From the NCBI RefSeq assembly GCF_010078235.1, contig NZ_JAABOS010000004.1:243816-307815 (forward strand): a DNA stretch of 64,000 nt, written 5' to 3'. The translations under genes and the position numbers were made by a program. The stretch is from Cognatundibacterium crateris (GTDB lineage Bacteria; Pseudomonadota; Gammaproteobacteria; Burkholderiales; Burkholderiaceae_D). The notes under the pieces were generated by a model, which saw only the letters and a program-made list of their open reading frames with translations, did no database searches and had not been told where the DNA came from. This document shows positions 34,660 through 44,165 of the stretch, one piece after another. Each line of letters begins with the position of its first letter. Within the stretch, counting starts at the first letter, position 1.

Positions 34660-35571
34660 ATGCGTATGTCCAGAATGATGTGCCTGGTGGCCGCTGTATG
34701 CGCCAGTTTCTCTGTGCAGGCGGCGACGCCAGTCAAGTCCGCAGTCAGTATGAGTGATGTGTTAAAAGCCTCGTCCGCGACGGACTGGCGCGCGCTGAAT
34801 CCGGATAACACCTTGTATCTGGAGTTGGAAAAGGGCAGGGTGGTACTGGAGCTGGCTCCTGACTTCGCACCACATCATGTGGAGAATATTAAAAAGCTGG
34901 TGCGCGAATCCTATTTCGATGGGCTGGCCATCGTACGGGCACAAGACAATTATGTGGTGCAGTGGGCTGATCCTGATGAAAAGCGTGAAATCAAAACTGC
35001 CAAACGCAAACTCGATGGCGAATTCACTGTTAAGTACAACGCTGCATTGCCTTTCACACGCTTAGCTGACGTTGATGGCTATGCGCCGCAAGTCGGCCAT
35101 AGCAATGGCTTTGCCGCCGGGCGTGATCCTAAAGCAGGTACCACCTGGCTCGCGCATTGCTATGGTGCGCTGGGCGTGGCACGCGGCAATGAGAACAACA
35201 GTGGTGACGGTACTTCGCTGTATGTCGTGACCGGTCACGCTCCGCGTCAGCTGGATCGCAATATCACAGTGGTCGGCCGCGTGATGCAGGGCATGGAGTT
35301 GCTGACCAGTTTGCCACGCGGTACCGGGGCGTTGGGCTTCTATGAAAAGCCTGAGCAGCATACCCGCATAATCGCGATCAAAGTGGCAGCGGATTTACCG
35401 GCAGCGGAGCACAGTCAGCTGGAAATTATACGTACCGATACCCCGACTTTTCAGAAACTGGTGGCTGCGCAGCGTAACCGTGGCGGTGACTGGTATAAAG
35501 TCCCGGCCGGACATATCGATCTGTGCAATGTCCCTGTGCCGGTACGCGCAGTGAGTAACAAGGCGCAGTGA
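34660..35571 (+). CDS. Periplasmic cyclophilin-type peptidyl-prolyl isomerase
   Basis: Cis-trans prolyl isomerase predicted to act in the periplasm. The 303-residue protein has a signal peptide ([20 protein letters not shown], cleavage near VQAAT) and a cyclophilin domain that starts [20 protein letters not shown] and continues [20 protein letters not shown]. The core is longer than in small cyclophilins, with an insert around residues 110-165, and ends [22 protein letters not shown]-terminal extension of about 60 residues includes a Cys near the end. It is a single gene with GGAG 7 bases before the ATG. Confidence 0.9.
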   Translation: MRMSRMMCLVAAVCASFSVQAATPVKSAVSMSDVLKASSATDWRALNPDNTLYLELEKGRVVLELAPDFAPHHVENIKKLVRESYFDGLAIVRAQDNYVVQWADPDEKREIKTAKRKLDGEFTVKYNAALPFTRLADVDGYAPQVGHSNGFAAGRDPKAGTTWLAHCYGALGVARGNENNSGDGTSLYVVTGHAPRQLDRNITVVGRVMQGMELLTSLPRGTGALGFYEKPEQHTRIIAIKVAADLPAAEHSQLEIIRTDTPTFQKLVAAQRNRGGDWYKVPAGHIDLCNVPVPVRAVSNKAQ

Positions 35572-35690
35572 GTAAGCAATGCAGCGTTGCTGTCCTGTAC
35601 GGCGTCGCTGCCAGTGTTATGATGCGGAGCAGCCCTTTGTGGGCTGCAAAGGCTGCGCCTTCTTTGACTGACCTCACCACTTAATTCCCT

Positions 35691-36356
35691 ATGAACGAAC
35701 TGATACACGCCACATTTGGCATTTCTGATTTCTGGACTTTCGTGATCGGGACGATATTTATCGTCTTGTTGCCAGGGCCGAATTCTCTGTATGTGCTGAG
35801 TGTGGCTGCACAGCGCGGCGTGCGTCAGGCATATCGCGGTGCCTGCGGGATTTTTCTGGGGGATCTGATCCTGATGGTATTGTCCGCTGGTGGCATGGCA
35901 TCCTTGTTGAAAGCCAATCCGGCGCTGTTCTACATCGTCAAATATGTGGGTGCAGCTTATCTGGCCTGGATAGGCTTACAGATGCTGCGTGGCTGCTGGC
36001 TGGGCTGGAAGAATCGTCATCAGGCAGTGACAGAAGTGCAGCGTGCAGTCGAGCCGGGTGACCCCTTCACTAAAGCACTGGTCATCAGTCTGATGAATCC
36101 CAAGGCCATTCTGTTTTTTATTTCCTTCTTCATCCAGTTCGTCGATCCGGCGTTTGATCATCCCTTGCTGTCTTACGGTTTGCTGGCGCTGATCTGCCAG
36201 ATTTGCAGCTTTACTTATCTGACCGTGATTATCTTTATCGGCGTGCGTCTGGCAGAAACTTTCCGTCAACGCCGCCGTTTGTCGGCCGGTGTGACGGGTG
36301 GTGTTGGTGCTATGTTTATCGGCTTCGGTGCCAAGCTGGCCAGCGCCACGCTGTGA
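35691..36356 (+). CDS. leuE: Leucine efflux protein LeuE (LysE/RhtB family)
   Basis: Inner-membrane amino-acid exporter of the LysE/RhtB family. The 221-residue protein has six hydrophobic segments. The N-terminal motif FIVLLPGPNSLYVLSVAAQR holds the LPGPN family signature, and ALVISLMNPKAILFFISFFI in the middle carries the MNPKA loop. The specific resemblance is to LeuE, which exports leucine and some analogues, though other substrates are possible. It is a single gene that runs towards the lipoprotein gene on the other strand. Confidence 0.88.
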   Translation: MNELIHATFGISDFWTFVIGTIFIVLLPGPNSLYVLSVAAQRGVRQAYRGACGIFLGDLILMVLSAGGMASLLKANPALFYIVKYVGAAYLAWIGLQMLRGCWLGWKNRHQAVTEVQRAVEPGDPFTKALVISLMNPKAILFFISFFIQFVDPAFDHPLLSYGLLALICQICSFTYLTVIIFIGVRLAETFRQRRRLSAGVTGGVGAMFIGFGAKLASATL

Positions 36357-36376
36357 TGTTATCCACGCCGCCCAGT

Positions 36377-36398
36377 GTAATGTAGGCCATCACATTAC
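36377..36398. terminator. Hairpin between leuE and the convergent lipoprotein gene
   Basis: GTAATGT (36377-36383) and ACATTAC (36392-36398) form a 7-base stem with an 8-base loop in the 68-base gap. No T-run follows on either strand, so it is only a candidate. Confidence 0.4.
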
Positions 36399-36424
36399 GC
36401 CGGGCCTAGCGTGACACCTCTTCC

Positions 36425-37216
36425 TTATTGCGCGGTAAAGCGCTTACTGCCAAAAGCCAGGCGCTGATAGCTGCCGGACGCGACGGCGACCGCCACCAGG
36501 TACTCGGTTCCGGCTTTCAGATTGACACTCTGCGGTATCGTCACGCTGCCAGTGGCAGGTACGATGGTTTGCCAGATCACAGGATTACCCGTGCTTTGCG
36601 CGATTTGCGGATTCATCACATATACCAGCGTGACTGCACTGCCGCTCACGCTGCTCCAGGACAGGGTGCGTCCATTCAGGCTGATCTGAAAGGTATCCGG
36701 TATCAGCTTTTCTGCGGCAAACATTTCAAAGCTGCCATTCGGTGCGATGTAATACTGTATGCAGGGCTGCAGATTTCGGAATTGCTTGCCACCTGCGTTG
36801 GTATACGTGCCGCTATAAGACTGCGTAGCTGCCTGATAGTTGCCGGTATAGCTGCCCGTATTCATGACCCCATCCAGGCTGCCGCTCCAGTTGCCCGAAA
36901 TTCCGCTATCGGTTTTATTGCCGCTGACTGTACCTACATTTTCACTCTGGCAGCCTACATAAGTAAAAAACATAGAACCGGAAAAACTGGTATTGCTGGC
37001 TGGCAGATTCAACACAAAGGCACCCAGGGTCGGGTCTTCCGGATTGGTTTTCGGGTCCTCTGCGTAATAGCCCAGGTAGACTCCACCTGGCGCTGTCTGC
37101 GCCGGTGTACTGGCTGCACCCGAGGAGGAACTGCTGCCACCATCGCTGGAACTGCCACCGCAGGCGCTGAGTACAGCGCAACACAAAACAGCTGAATACA
37201 AAACGTTTTTCTTCAT
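36425..37216 (-). CDS. Predicted lipoprotein with Ser/Gly linker, unknown function
   Basis: A 263-residue protein I do not recognise. It begins MKKNVLYSAVLCCAVLSACG, with a lipobox at LSAC and a Ser/Gly-rich linker (GGSSSDGGSSSSSGAAS) typical of surface or periplasmic lipoproteins in this lineage. The mature domain (about 45-263) is rich in Gly, Ser, Thr and Tyr (SGSLDGVMNTGSYTGNYQ, SYSGTYTNAGGKQFRNL), suggesting a beta-rich fold, and has a Cys pair near CQSENV and QPCIQYY. The start is at 37216; a longer frame from 37414 adds 66 unlikely residues. It diverges from the propeller lipoprotein gene. Confidence 0.75.
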   Translation of the reverse strand: MKKNVLYSAVLCCAVLSACGGSSSDGGSSSSSGAASTPAQTAPGGVYLGYYAEDPKTNPEDPTLGAFVLNLPASNTSFSGSMFFTYVGCQSENVGTVSGNKTDSGISGNWSGSLDGVMNTGSYTGNYQAATQSYSGTYTNAGGKQFRNLQPCIQYYIAPNGSFEMFAAEKLIPDTFQISLNGRTLSWSSVSGSAVTLVYVMNPQIAQSTGNPVIWQTIVPATGSVTIPQSVNLKAGTEYLVAVAVASGSYQRLAFGSKRFTAQ

Positions 37217-37830
37217 CAGGCTTACCTCGTCTTTACGATCAATCGGATGTACGTATCGCTGGCAATGGCCAAGCGTGCAGGCAGAAATGTAGCGGCAATA
37301 CGGCGAGCAGGTGGTATGCATTTGTAAGCAATCGTTGCCAGCGGTAGCGTGTATTTTTAGCTGCCGTAGCAGCACAAGGTCAGCATCGTGCTGTGTGCTT
37401 TTAAGGGCACTCAAGATACGGTCAAGGTTGAAAGAAAAAGCAGTCAGTTAGCGTCACTTATAGCAAGCACATAATTTAAATTGTCTTGTGGAAACATGAT
37501 CTTCTTGAGACTGAGCTATGGAATATGCCCAAAGCAGGCTGGTGCATACTTACATTAGTTTTCAAATTGCTACTTAGTTTGCGCCAAGATAGTTTTAGCA
37601 AGTTCCAACTTGCAGTGCAGAGATAAACATTCCAGCTGAGCACCGGAGCGCGAGAGTTTGGCCAGGCTGCTCAAAGCCTGGAATTAGCAGCCGAAGCACC
37701 TGCTTTGCATTGCATAGGTATATAAACAACAAGCGGCGTCGCTTTAGCAAATTAGTGTAATCGTATTGTTAATATTAATGCGCTTTTCATGGATAATCTT
37801 GCATTCAATTTAAACTGAAAGACCAGATTG
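37217..37830. other. AT-richer divergent intergenic region between two lipoprotein genes
   Basis: 614 bases without a convincing gene on either strand. The only structure I see is the inverted repeat at 37598-37613. The stretch looks more AT-rich than most of the window and may hold promoters for both lipoproteins. Confidence 0.55.
37598..37613. repeat. Inverted repeat GCAAGTT-CC-AACTTGC
   Basis: A perfect 7-base inverted repeat with a 2-base centre, about 220 bases upstream of the propeller lipoprotein gene. Its size fits a dimeric regulator's operator. Confidence 0.5.
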
Positions 37831-40122
37831 ATGCATTTATTCAGACAAATAATCACTACCCTGTTTTGTGCAAGCTTGCTTGTTGCATGTGGCGGCGGCG
37901 GCGGTGGCGGTGGCGGTGGTGGCGACAGTTCCAATAGTCCCAATAGCGGCGGGAATCCAGCCGGTGATTGGCTCACTTTTAACCCTTCGGTGATAGACAT
38001 TTCCGTCTATGAAGGTGAAACAGTGCCGGTTACTGTAACAGGAACCTCGACTAAGACATTTTCCAAGACTTTTAACATTGCGATCGTAGACAGCGTTGGT
38101 GTAATTACTCCTACGGTCAACGTTTCCGCTATCACACCTATGCAATATCGGGTCAGTCTGAATAGCAATCCAGCGCTGAAACCTGGTGTCTATACCTCGA
38201 ATATTCAGGTTCGCCTTTGCGAGGATGATCCTAAAGTTTGTAATACACCTTTCCCGGGTTCGCCATGGACCCTTCCTATGAAGCTTACTGTCAAGTCGAA
38301 AGCCGATGCAGCTCAGCGCATAAGCATTACAACAGGAAGTATCGACATTTCTGCAAATGAAGGTGATAGCCTTCCTATCCGCGTCGCTGCAAAATTAGGC
38401 AAGGATCTTCCGCCAGCTTTCAATATGGGGATTATCGATTTAAACGACCTCACGAATTCTTCGTCAGCGGTTGGCTTTCAATATAAGCCTGATCAGGAAT
38501 ATGGCGCTGACTTTGTGATCAAGCCAAATCTGGCTCCGGGAGCTTACTCGGGTCAGTTTGAAGTCAGGCTCTGCATTGATGATCCAAGATCGTGTAATCA
38601 GCCCTTAGCCGGTTCACCATGGTTAGTGCCGTATAAAATCAATGTCAAATCTAAAGCGGCCGGAATCGCCGTGAATATAACTTCCAGTCCGACAGTGCTT
38701 GACTTTGTCTACTACGAAGGAGAGACCATGCAGTTTAATATTACTGCTGAATCTCAGGCTGATACCGGTAAAGTTTTCAATGTTGGTATTTATGATTCGG
38801 GACGTAACTCGACGATTAAAAATATCAATAAACTGTCAAATACCAAGTCGGTAACCACACTTCAGACTAGCCCTAGTTTGAAGCCTGGTGTGTATAACAG
38901 CACACTGGAAATACGTACTTGTGCGGATGATCCTATTGATTGCAAATGGCCGTTTGCAGGATCACCAAAGCAGATTCCTTTGAAGATTACGGTACGTAGT
39001 AATACCAATTTGACGCCCTTAAAACCACTCCCTCAATTGTCAGGATGGAGCACATTTCAAGGAAATGCCGCACACACCAGTTATGTAGCTTCCAGCTTTT
39101 ATGCAAGCAATTTCTTGCGGCGTTGGAGTTGGTCAACTTCTGCCAGTGAGTCAATATCGGATATCAGTATAGACAATGGAGTGCTTTTTCTCGAAAAGAG
39201 AAATTATGCGTCGGCTAATTCAAATCATGTACTTCTGGCCCTCAATGAGGTGAATGGGCAGGTACTGTGGAATTCTCCTATGGGTGTGCTCTCTAATGTC
39301 AATTCACCGGCAGCAGGAAACGGGAAAGTTTTCGTTACATCAACGGGGCATGGAGACACTTATTTTTGGGTCTTCGATCAGGTTAACGGTACTTTGCTCA
39401 ATAAAATTCCTATGAGCTCGCAGTGGGAAACTTATTTTGCACCCACTATTTATGGTAATGAAGTATTTACCGAGAGTGGCTATTACGGTGGGATGAGTAA
39501 GTACAGTATTACTGATCAAAAAATGGCTTGGTCGGTTGGCCTTCCACAATACGATAAATGGACACCTGCGGTAGATGCTAATTATGCCTATTCTTATCTG
39601 GCAGGTAGTTTGCATGCAGTTAAAAAGACAGATGGGAGTATTGCCTATACCATTAAAAATCCCGACTATTCTTGGGCATTTTATGGGGGAGGGACTCCGG
39701 TTTTATCAGAAAAGAATATGGCGTATGTTGTTGCCAATGGATTGCAAGCATTTGATTTAAGTAAGCAAACGCGCGCCTGGAGTGTTACGGGAAACATCAG
39801 CGGTTATGCTGCTTATGCCAAGGACGTGGTGTATATTCTGAACTCGAATGGGACTGTGCTTGAAGCGCGCTCTGCGCAGAATGGCAGCTTGGCATGGGTC
39901 GCGAGTACACTCTCCTCTGATAATATGTCGCGCAATTTCAACACGATGGTAGTAACGGATAACCTGGTGTTTGTTAGCTCCAGCAGTTACACGATGGCCA
40001 TTGATATGAATACCCGTAAAGTCGTGTGGGAACATCCTTTCGGTGGTTCTTTGGCTATTTCAGATCGTGGTGTTCTGTATATCAGAGGTAATACCCGTAT
40101 CGATGCGATTAATCTGCAGTGA
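37831..40122 (+). CDS. Lipoprotein with three tandem Ig-like repeats and a PQQ-type beta-propeller
   Basis: A 763-residue predicted surface or periplasmic lipoprotein. The signal MHLFRQIITTLFCASLLVAC ends in a lipobox (Cys20), followed by eleven glycines. Three repeats of about 110 residues follow (about 48-156, 163-275, 281-390), each ending in a Cys-x-Asp-Asp-Pro-x2-Cys and Gly-Ser-Pro block: CEDDPKVC, CIDDPRSC and CADDPIDC. The cysteine pairs (130/137, 248/255, 364/371) probably form small disulfide loops. Residues from about 400 form a PQQ or BamB-like propeller (WSTFQGNAAHTSY, LALNEVNGQVLWNSP). The ATG at 37831 is preferred to the TTG before it. Function is unknown; binding is more likely than catalysis. 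Confidence 0.85.
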   Translation: MHLFRQIITTLFCASLLVACGGGGGGGGGGGDSSNSPNSGGNPAGDWLTFNPSVIDISVYEGETVPVTVTGTSTKTFSKTFNIAIVDSVGVITPTVNVSAITPMQYRVSLNSNPALKPGVYTSNIQVRLCEDDPKVCNTPFPGSPWTLPMKLTVKSKADAAQRISITTGSIDISANEGDSLPIRVAAKLGKDLPPAFNMGIIDLNDLTNSSSAVGFQYKPDQEYGADFVIKPNLAPGAYSGQFEVRLCIDDPRSCNQPLAGSPWLVPYKINVKSKAAGIAVNITSSPTVLDFVYYEGETMQFNITAESQADTGKVFNVGIYDSGRNSTIKNINKLSNTKSVTTLQTSPSLKPGVYNSTLEIRTCADDPIDCKWPFAGSPKQIPLKITVRSNTNLTPLKPLPQLSGWSTFQGNAAHTSYVASSFYASNFLRRWSWSTSASESISDISIDNGVLFLEKRNYASANSNHVLLALNEVNGQVLWNSPMGVLSNVNSPAAGNGKVFVTSTGHGDTYFWVFDQVNGTLLNKIPMSSQWETYFAPTIYGNEVFTESGYYGGMSKYSITDQKMAWSVGLPQYDKWTPAVDANYAYSYLAGSLHAVKKTDGSIAYTIKNPDYSWAFYGGGTPVLSEKNMAYVVANGLQAFDLSKQTRAWSVTGNISGYAAYAKDVVYILNSNGTVLEARSAQNGSLAWVASTLSSDNMSRNFNTMVVTDNLVFVSSSSYTMAIDMNTRKVVWEHPFGGSLAISDRGVLYIRGNTRIDAINLQ

Positions 40123-40238
40123 GATAGCTTCTGCACGCTGATTTTTCAGTCCGCACTACGATAAAAAATCGTATCGGCTTCAGCCTGGTAAACCGCTGAA
40201 CAACAAATGGACGCTTCGCGCGTCGCTTGCATAACAGG

Positions 40239-40272
40239 CTCGTAAGGCACTCAGGTCTTACGAGTCTTTTTT
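40239..40272 (+). terminator. Terminator after the propeller lipoprotein gene
   Basis: CTCGTAAG (40239-40246) pairs with CTTACGAG (40257-40264) and is followed by TCTTTTTT, about 120 bases after the stop codon. Confidence 0.8.
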
Positions 40273-40381
40273 ATCCGCGTTTTATTTCAGCGTTTGAATA
40301 GCCAGATATGAAATTTTGCTGAAGAATCAGATGACGTGCGATCCATGCGATCAAACACAACTCCGACTATAAGGAAAAACG

Positions 40382-40807
40382 ATGAAGATCGTCACCACTG
40401 AAAATGCGACTGAGGCCGAGCAGGCTGTGCTCAGGGAGGGCATAGTCCGTTTCAATCATGAAGCTGTGCCGGATCTGGAGCCTGAGAGTGCGGAGGTGCG
40501 TTTCTTTGTTTTGGCGCGTGATGAGCAGGATGCGGTAGCTGGAGGTATCCGTGCCAGCTGTTTTTGGAACACGCTGCATGTTGAGTTGCTTTGGTTGTCG
40601 CCCGCAAGCCGGGGTTCCGGGCTGGGGGCGCAATTGCTGCGCGCAGCGGAAGAAAAAGCGAAACAGCATGGAATGGAGCAGGCGCTGGTAATGACGACCA
40701 GCTGGCAGGCTAAGCCATTTTATGAAAAGCAAGGCTATACCTTGTTATCCAGCCTGGAAGGGATGCCTAAGGGGCATACTTCCTACACACTACAAAAGCG
40801 GCTTTGA
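40382..40807 (+). CDS. GNAT acetyltransferase
   Basis: A 141-residue N-acetyltransferase. The acetyl-CoA loop is visible in LLWLSPASRGSGLGAQLLRA (R-G-S-G-L-G), followed by an AEEKAKQHGMEQALVMTTSW stretch and the closing FYEKQGYTLL typical of the fold. It resembles small YhhY/histone-type GNAT proteins that act on amines, but the substrate is unknown. AAGGAAAAACG is a good ribosome site before the ATG. It stands alone between two terminators and may be an accessory gene. Confidence 0.88.
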   Translation: MKIVTTENATEAEQAVLREGIVRFNHEAVPDLEPESAEVRFFVLARDEQDAVAGGIRASCFWNTLHVELLWLSPASRGSGLGAQLLRAAEEKAKQHGMEQALVMTTSWQAKPFYEKQGYTLLSSLEGMPKGHTSYTLQKRL

Positions 40808-40861
40808 CTGCCACTGTCCTGATAATGCCGCCTGTGCATGATGCCAGGCGGGCTGATTGCT

Positions 40862-41542
40862 TCAGGTTTCGGCCCACATGCGTAGCAGGTTGTGATATTG
40901 CGCAGTCAGGCTTACAACTTCACTGCTGTCGCCAAGCTGAGCGCGCAGGCGCGTGATGTTTTGGTCCATGTCAAACAACATGCTGCGGCGTGCGTCGTCA
41001 CGTATCATGCTCTGGCTCCAGAAAAAAGAGCAGACGCGGGTGCCACGTGTGACCGGCGTGACCTGATGCAGGCTGGTCGATGGATAGACGATCATGTCAC
41101 CGGCCGGCAGTTTGACTTCATGGGTGCCATAGGTGTCGACTACCATCAGTTCACCGCCTTCATAGTCTTCCGGATCGGTCAGGAACAAGGTGGTGGAGAC
41201 ATCGGTGCGCAGGCTTTGGCCTGTGCCGGGTACCCGTCTGACCGCGCCGTCTACATGCAAGCCATAATGTTCACCACCTGAATAGGCATTGAACAGCGGT
41301 GGTACGATGTGTAAAGGCAGGGCAGCTGAAAAAAATACAGGATGGCGTTTGACGATGTCCAGCAATTCCTGACTCAGTTCCCGCGATACTGCAGAGTGTT
41401 CAGGTAATTGCCGGTTTTGTTTTACCTGCGCACCTTGTGCACCGACGGTTTCTTTTCCATCGACCCAGTCAGTGGCAGCCAGACGGCTGCGGAAACTGGC
41501 GACTTGTTCCGGTGTGAGTACACCAGGGATGTGTAGCATCAT
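40862..41542 (-). CDS. PiuC/YbiX-like Fe(II)/2-oxoglutarate-dependent hydroxylase
   Basis: PKHD-type dioxygenase of 226 residues. The double-stranded beta-helix carries the iron ligands His96 and Asp98 ([10 protein letters not shown]) and His159 ([10 protein letters not shown]), with Arg169 (RGTRV) as the probable 2-oxoglutarate contact. In other proteobacteria this family (PiuC, YbiX) is encoded beside a TonB siderophore receptor, as here, and is induced by iron limitation. The reaction in iron uptake is not settled. The receptor gene lies 178 bases upstream on the same strand, after which there is a terminator. Two adjacent ATGs at 41542 and 41539 are possible starts. Confidence 0.9.
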   Translation of the reverse strand: MMLHIPGVLTPEQVASFRSRLAATDWVDGKETVGAQGAQVKQNRQLPEHSAVSRELSQELLDIVKRHPVFFSAALPLHIVPPLFNAYSGGEHYGLHVDGAVRRVPGTGQSLRTDVSTTLFLTDPEDYEGGELMVVDTYGTHEVKLPAGDMIVYPSTSLHQVTPVTRGTRVCSFFWSQSMIRDDARRSMLFDMDQNITRLRAQLGDSSEVVSLTAQYHNLLRMWAET

Positions 41543-41671
41543 TTTCTAACTCCAAATAATCATGGCGGCTGATCATGTCGATCTGCTGATACGCGAGTTT
41601 CTCATCATGCAGCTTATACGCATTGCCGTCATGATGTTGCGTAAGCCAGCTTACTTTTTTTCTCTGATCCA

Positions 41672-41698
41672 GAAAAAAGCCCCTCCTGAGAGGGGCGT
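41672..41698 (-). terminator. Terminator after the TonB receptor gene
   Basis: On the minus strand CGCCCCTC / GAGGGGC is followed by TTTTTTC. It lies just beyond the receptor stop and upstream of the hydroxylase gene. Confidence 0.85.
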
Positions 41699-41719
41699 TA
41701 ATTACAACAGAGTGGGGTA

Positions 41720-43990
41720 TCAGAACTTCACATTCAGACCCAGGCTGATCGCACGTGGTGCGCCTGGTGTGTAACGATAGCCGCTCTTATTGATCGCAGC
41801 GACATAGACTTTGTCAGTCAGGTTGCTGATGTTGAGCTGCAGATCAATGTTCTTTGTGATTGCATAGCTGCTCATCGCATCAAATACCCAGTAAGACTCG
41901 GTCGAAGCCGGTGTGCCGATGGCGCCATCCGTGCCACGCAATAAGGCATCTACAAAACGTGCGCCGCCGCCGACTTTCCAGTCTTTATTGATCTGGTAAG
42001 AAGTCCATGCAGTGAATGTCTGCTTAGGGGCATAGGCCAGATTGTTTTCGCCATTCGCAGTGACTACCGGACCAGCTGCAACCTTAGTATTCATGCGGGC
42101 ATAGCCTGCGCTGACCAGCCAGTCGCGGTTGATCGCGCCAGTCAGACCCAGTTCGATACCTTCTACACGTTTTTCACCCGTCTGGTAGTACATCAGATCA
42201 GACAGATTTTGTACTACTTCATTAGAAATCGTGGTGCGGTAAATCGCGGCAGTGAAGGACAGTTTTTCTTTCAGCAGATCCCATTTAGTGCCGATTTCCA
42301 CGTTCTTGGTTTCCTGAGGATCGAACTTAGGATTCGCCGCGCTGCTCGCTGCAGTGCTCAGTGCAAAGTTGGAGCCACCTGGTGGTTGCTTGGACGTTGA
42401 GAACGAAGTGTAAACACTGCTGCTTTCCGTCGGCTTATACAATGCACCCAGTTTCCAGTTCAGCAAATTGCCGCTGGTGTTCAGGTTGGTCGGTACTAAA
42501 GTATTGACTGGCAGCGTAGGGTTAGAAGCCGCAGTGGATAAAGAAGCCGCTGTGTAATCGGTATTGTAGCGATCAACGCGCACGCCACCGTTAACTTGCC
42601 ATTGTGGTGTGAACTTGATGGTGTCAAATACATAGGCGCTGACGGTGGTGGTTGCACCACGGCTGAATACGCCGTTTTTGACCAGATTCAGACCGCTGAT
42701 GGCGTCAGCAGGATTTGGCTTGTACAGGTTGGCCGCCGGCAGAGTGCCGGTGCCATTGTAGCCCCAGGTATTTTGCTTCTCAGAAGTCAGTTCCACGCCA
42801 CCCAGCAACGCATGCTGCAGGCCAGCCAGAGTCAGATCGGCCTGGATGTTGGTCTGGTTAGTCAGGATTTCGTTTTCCTGATCTTTCAGCGTGCGTATGC
42901 TGCGCGCCAGATTCCAGCCGGACAAATCGCTCGCACTTGGAGTCAGCAAGTTAGCCTTGGATCCCATGAATGCAGTCAGCAGATAATTTTGCGTGGTCTT
43001 ACCGTAACGCGCAGTATTGATCAGTTTAACGTTCTGGGAGAAATCATGCTCGATGCGGCCAGTCAGCATATCAGCCTGAACTTTGTCGAAGTCGCTATTC
43101 GAGCCGTAGAAGTTTTTCGGATCGACTTTAGGCGCGTTGCTGATGTAAGGACGGCTAGTGTCCGGGCTGGTATAGCCAGGCAGACCGATGGTCGGTACGC
43201 CACCATCCGGGAGATTGTCTTGTTTTACGTGCAGGAAGTTGGCATAGAAACGTGTGTTGCCACCCAGACCCCAGGCCAGCGAAGGTGCCACTGCCCAGCG
43301 CTTGTTATTGACTTCATTACGGCCAGGAACGCCGCTATCCTGCACCATAGCATTCAGGCGGAAAGCAGAGCCGCTTTTTTCATCGAGTACCACGTTGGTA
43401 TCTGCTGCTACGCGTTTCTGCGAGCCGCTGCCGAAAGTGGCGTTAACCGAAGTGATGTTATCCATTCTGGCTTGCTTGCTGCTCAGATTGATAGAGCCAG
43501 TCGGTGCGCTGCGGCCACTGTCGGTACCTGCATTGCCTTTTAAAACGTCGATTTGCTCGATATTAAACAGATCGCGCGAAATGGAGCCGAGGTCACGTAC
43601 GCCATCAACATAGATGCTGCTGGACGTATCAAAGCCGCGCATGTAAATCGCATCACCAGTATTGGTGCTCCCGTTTTCGCCCAGGAAGAATGCGCCCACG
43701 CCCGGTGTATTGCGCAGTGCGTCAGTCAGCGTCAGTGCGCCTTGCTGGTCGATCAGTTCACGTTTAATGACCGAGATAGTTTGTGGCGTATCAACCAATG
43801 GCTGCGTGTATTTGGCAGAAGCCGCTTTTTCCGCCTTGAATTCGTTTTCGGCTTTGCCTTTCACTGTGACTTCAGGCAGTTTGTCCGCTGCATGGACTGC
43901 AACTGGTAACAGCAGCGCTGCCGCAATGGCTGCGCTCATGGTGTGTTGAATCGGGGAACTGGCGTGCTTGCGGCTCTTGATATGCGACAT
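41720..43990 (-). CDS. TonB-dependent catecholate siderophore receptor (Fiu/PiuA-like)
   Basis: Outer-membrane receptor for ferric siderophores, energised by TonB. The 756-residue protein has a signal peptide ending near PVAVHAAD, a TonB-box region (KLPEVTVKGKAENEF), a plug domain (TQPLVDTPQTISVIKRELID, then ALTLTDALRNTPGV) and a 22-strand barrel that ends in NVKF, with the usual C-terminal Phe. The best resemblance is to Fiu/PiuA receptors for monocatechol siderophores, which fits the adjacent PiuC gene. The start at 43990 (MSHIKSRKH) is preferred to 44020, giving a sensible signal peptide. A Fur-like site lies upstream. Confidence 0.93.
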   Translation of the reverse strand: MSHIKSRKHASSPIQHTMSAAIAAALLLPVAVHAADKLPEVTVKGKAENEFKAEKAASAKYTQPLVDTPQTISVIKRELIDQQGALTLTDALRNTPGVGAFFLGENGSTNTGDAIYMRGFDTSSSIYVDGVRDLGSISRDLFNIEQIDVLKGNAGTDSGRSAPTGSINLSSKQARMDNITSVNATFGSGSQKRVAADTNVVLDEKSGSAFRLNAMVQDSGVPGRNEVNNKRWAVAPSLAWGLGGNTRFYANFLHVKQDNLPDGGVPTIGLPGYTSPDTSRPYISNAPKVDPKNFYGSNSDFDKVQADMLTGRIEHDFSQNVKLINTARYGKTTQNYLLTAFMGSKANLLTPSASDLSGWNLARSIRTLKDQENEILTNQTNIQADLTLAGLQHALLGGVELTSEKQNTWGYNGTGTLPAANLYKPNPADAISGLNLVKNGVFSRGATTTVSAYVFDTIKFTPQWQVNGGVRVDRYNTDYTAASLSTAASNPTLPVNTLVPTNLNTSGNLLNWKLGALYKPTESSSVYTSFSTSKQPPGGSNFALSTAASSAANPKFDPQETKNVEIGTKWDLLKEKLSFTAAIYRTTISNEVVQNLSDLMYYQTGEKRVEGIELGLTGAINRDWLVSAGYARMNTKVAAGPVVTANGENNLAYAPKQTFTAWTSYQINKDWKVGGGARFVDALLRGTDGAIGTPASTESYWVFDAMSSYAITKNIDLQLNISNLTDKVYVAAINKSGYRYTPGAPRAISLGLNVKF

Positions 43991-44104
43991 CGGAATTTCC
44001 AAAAGTAAGTTTAACCACAAAATACCTGTTGGCTTTTCCAGAGGGGAATGGCTGGTATTTCAAATTCAGCGGGGGATTGTAACGAACTTTATTGGAAATG
44101 TAAA

Positions 44105-44119
44105 TGAGAATGATTGCTA
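44105..44119 (-). promoter_or_regulatory. Possible Fur box upstream of the siderophore receptor
   Basis: The bases TGAGAATGATTGCTA match the 7-1-7 Fur consensus TGATAATnATTATCA at about 10 of 14 specified positions. The site lies 115 bases before the receptor start, where iron repression would be expected. Confidence 0.5.
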
Positions 44120-44165
44120 GTTGCGATTAAGCGATGGTTTTGATTTTTGTGCTTTGCGCAGGATC

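Noticed and set aside
37217-37414. N-terminal extension of the minus-strand lipoprotein gene
   Set aside because: The 66 extra residues precede a complete lipoprotein signal, which must be at the N-terminus.
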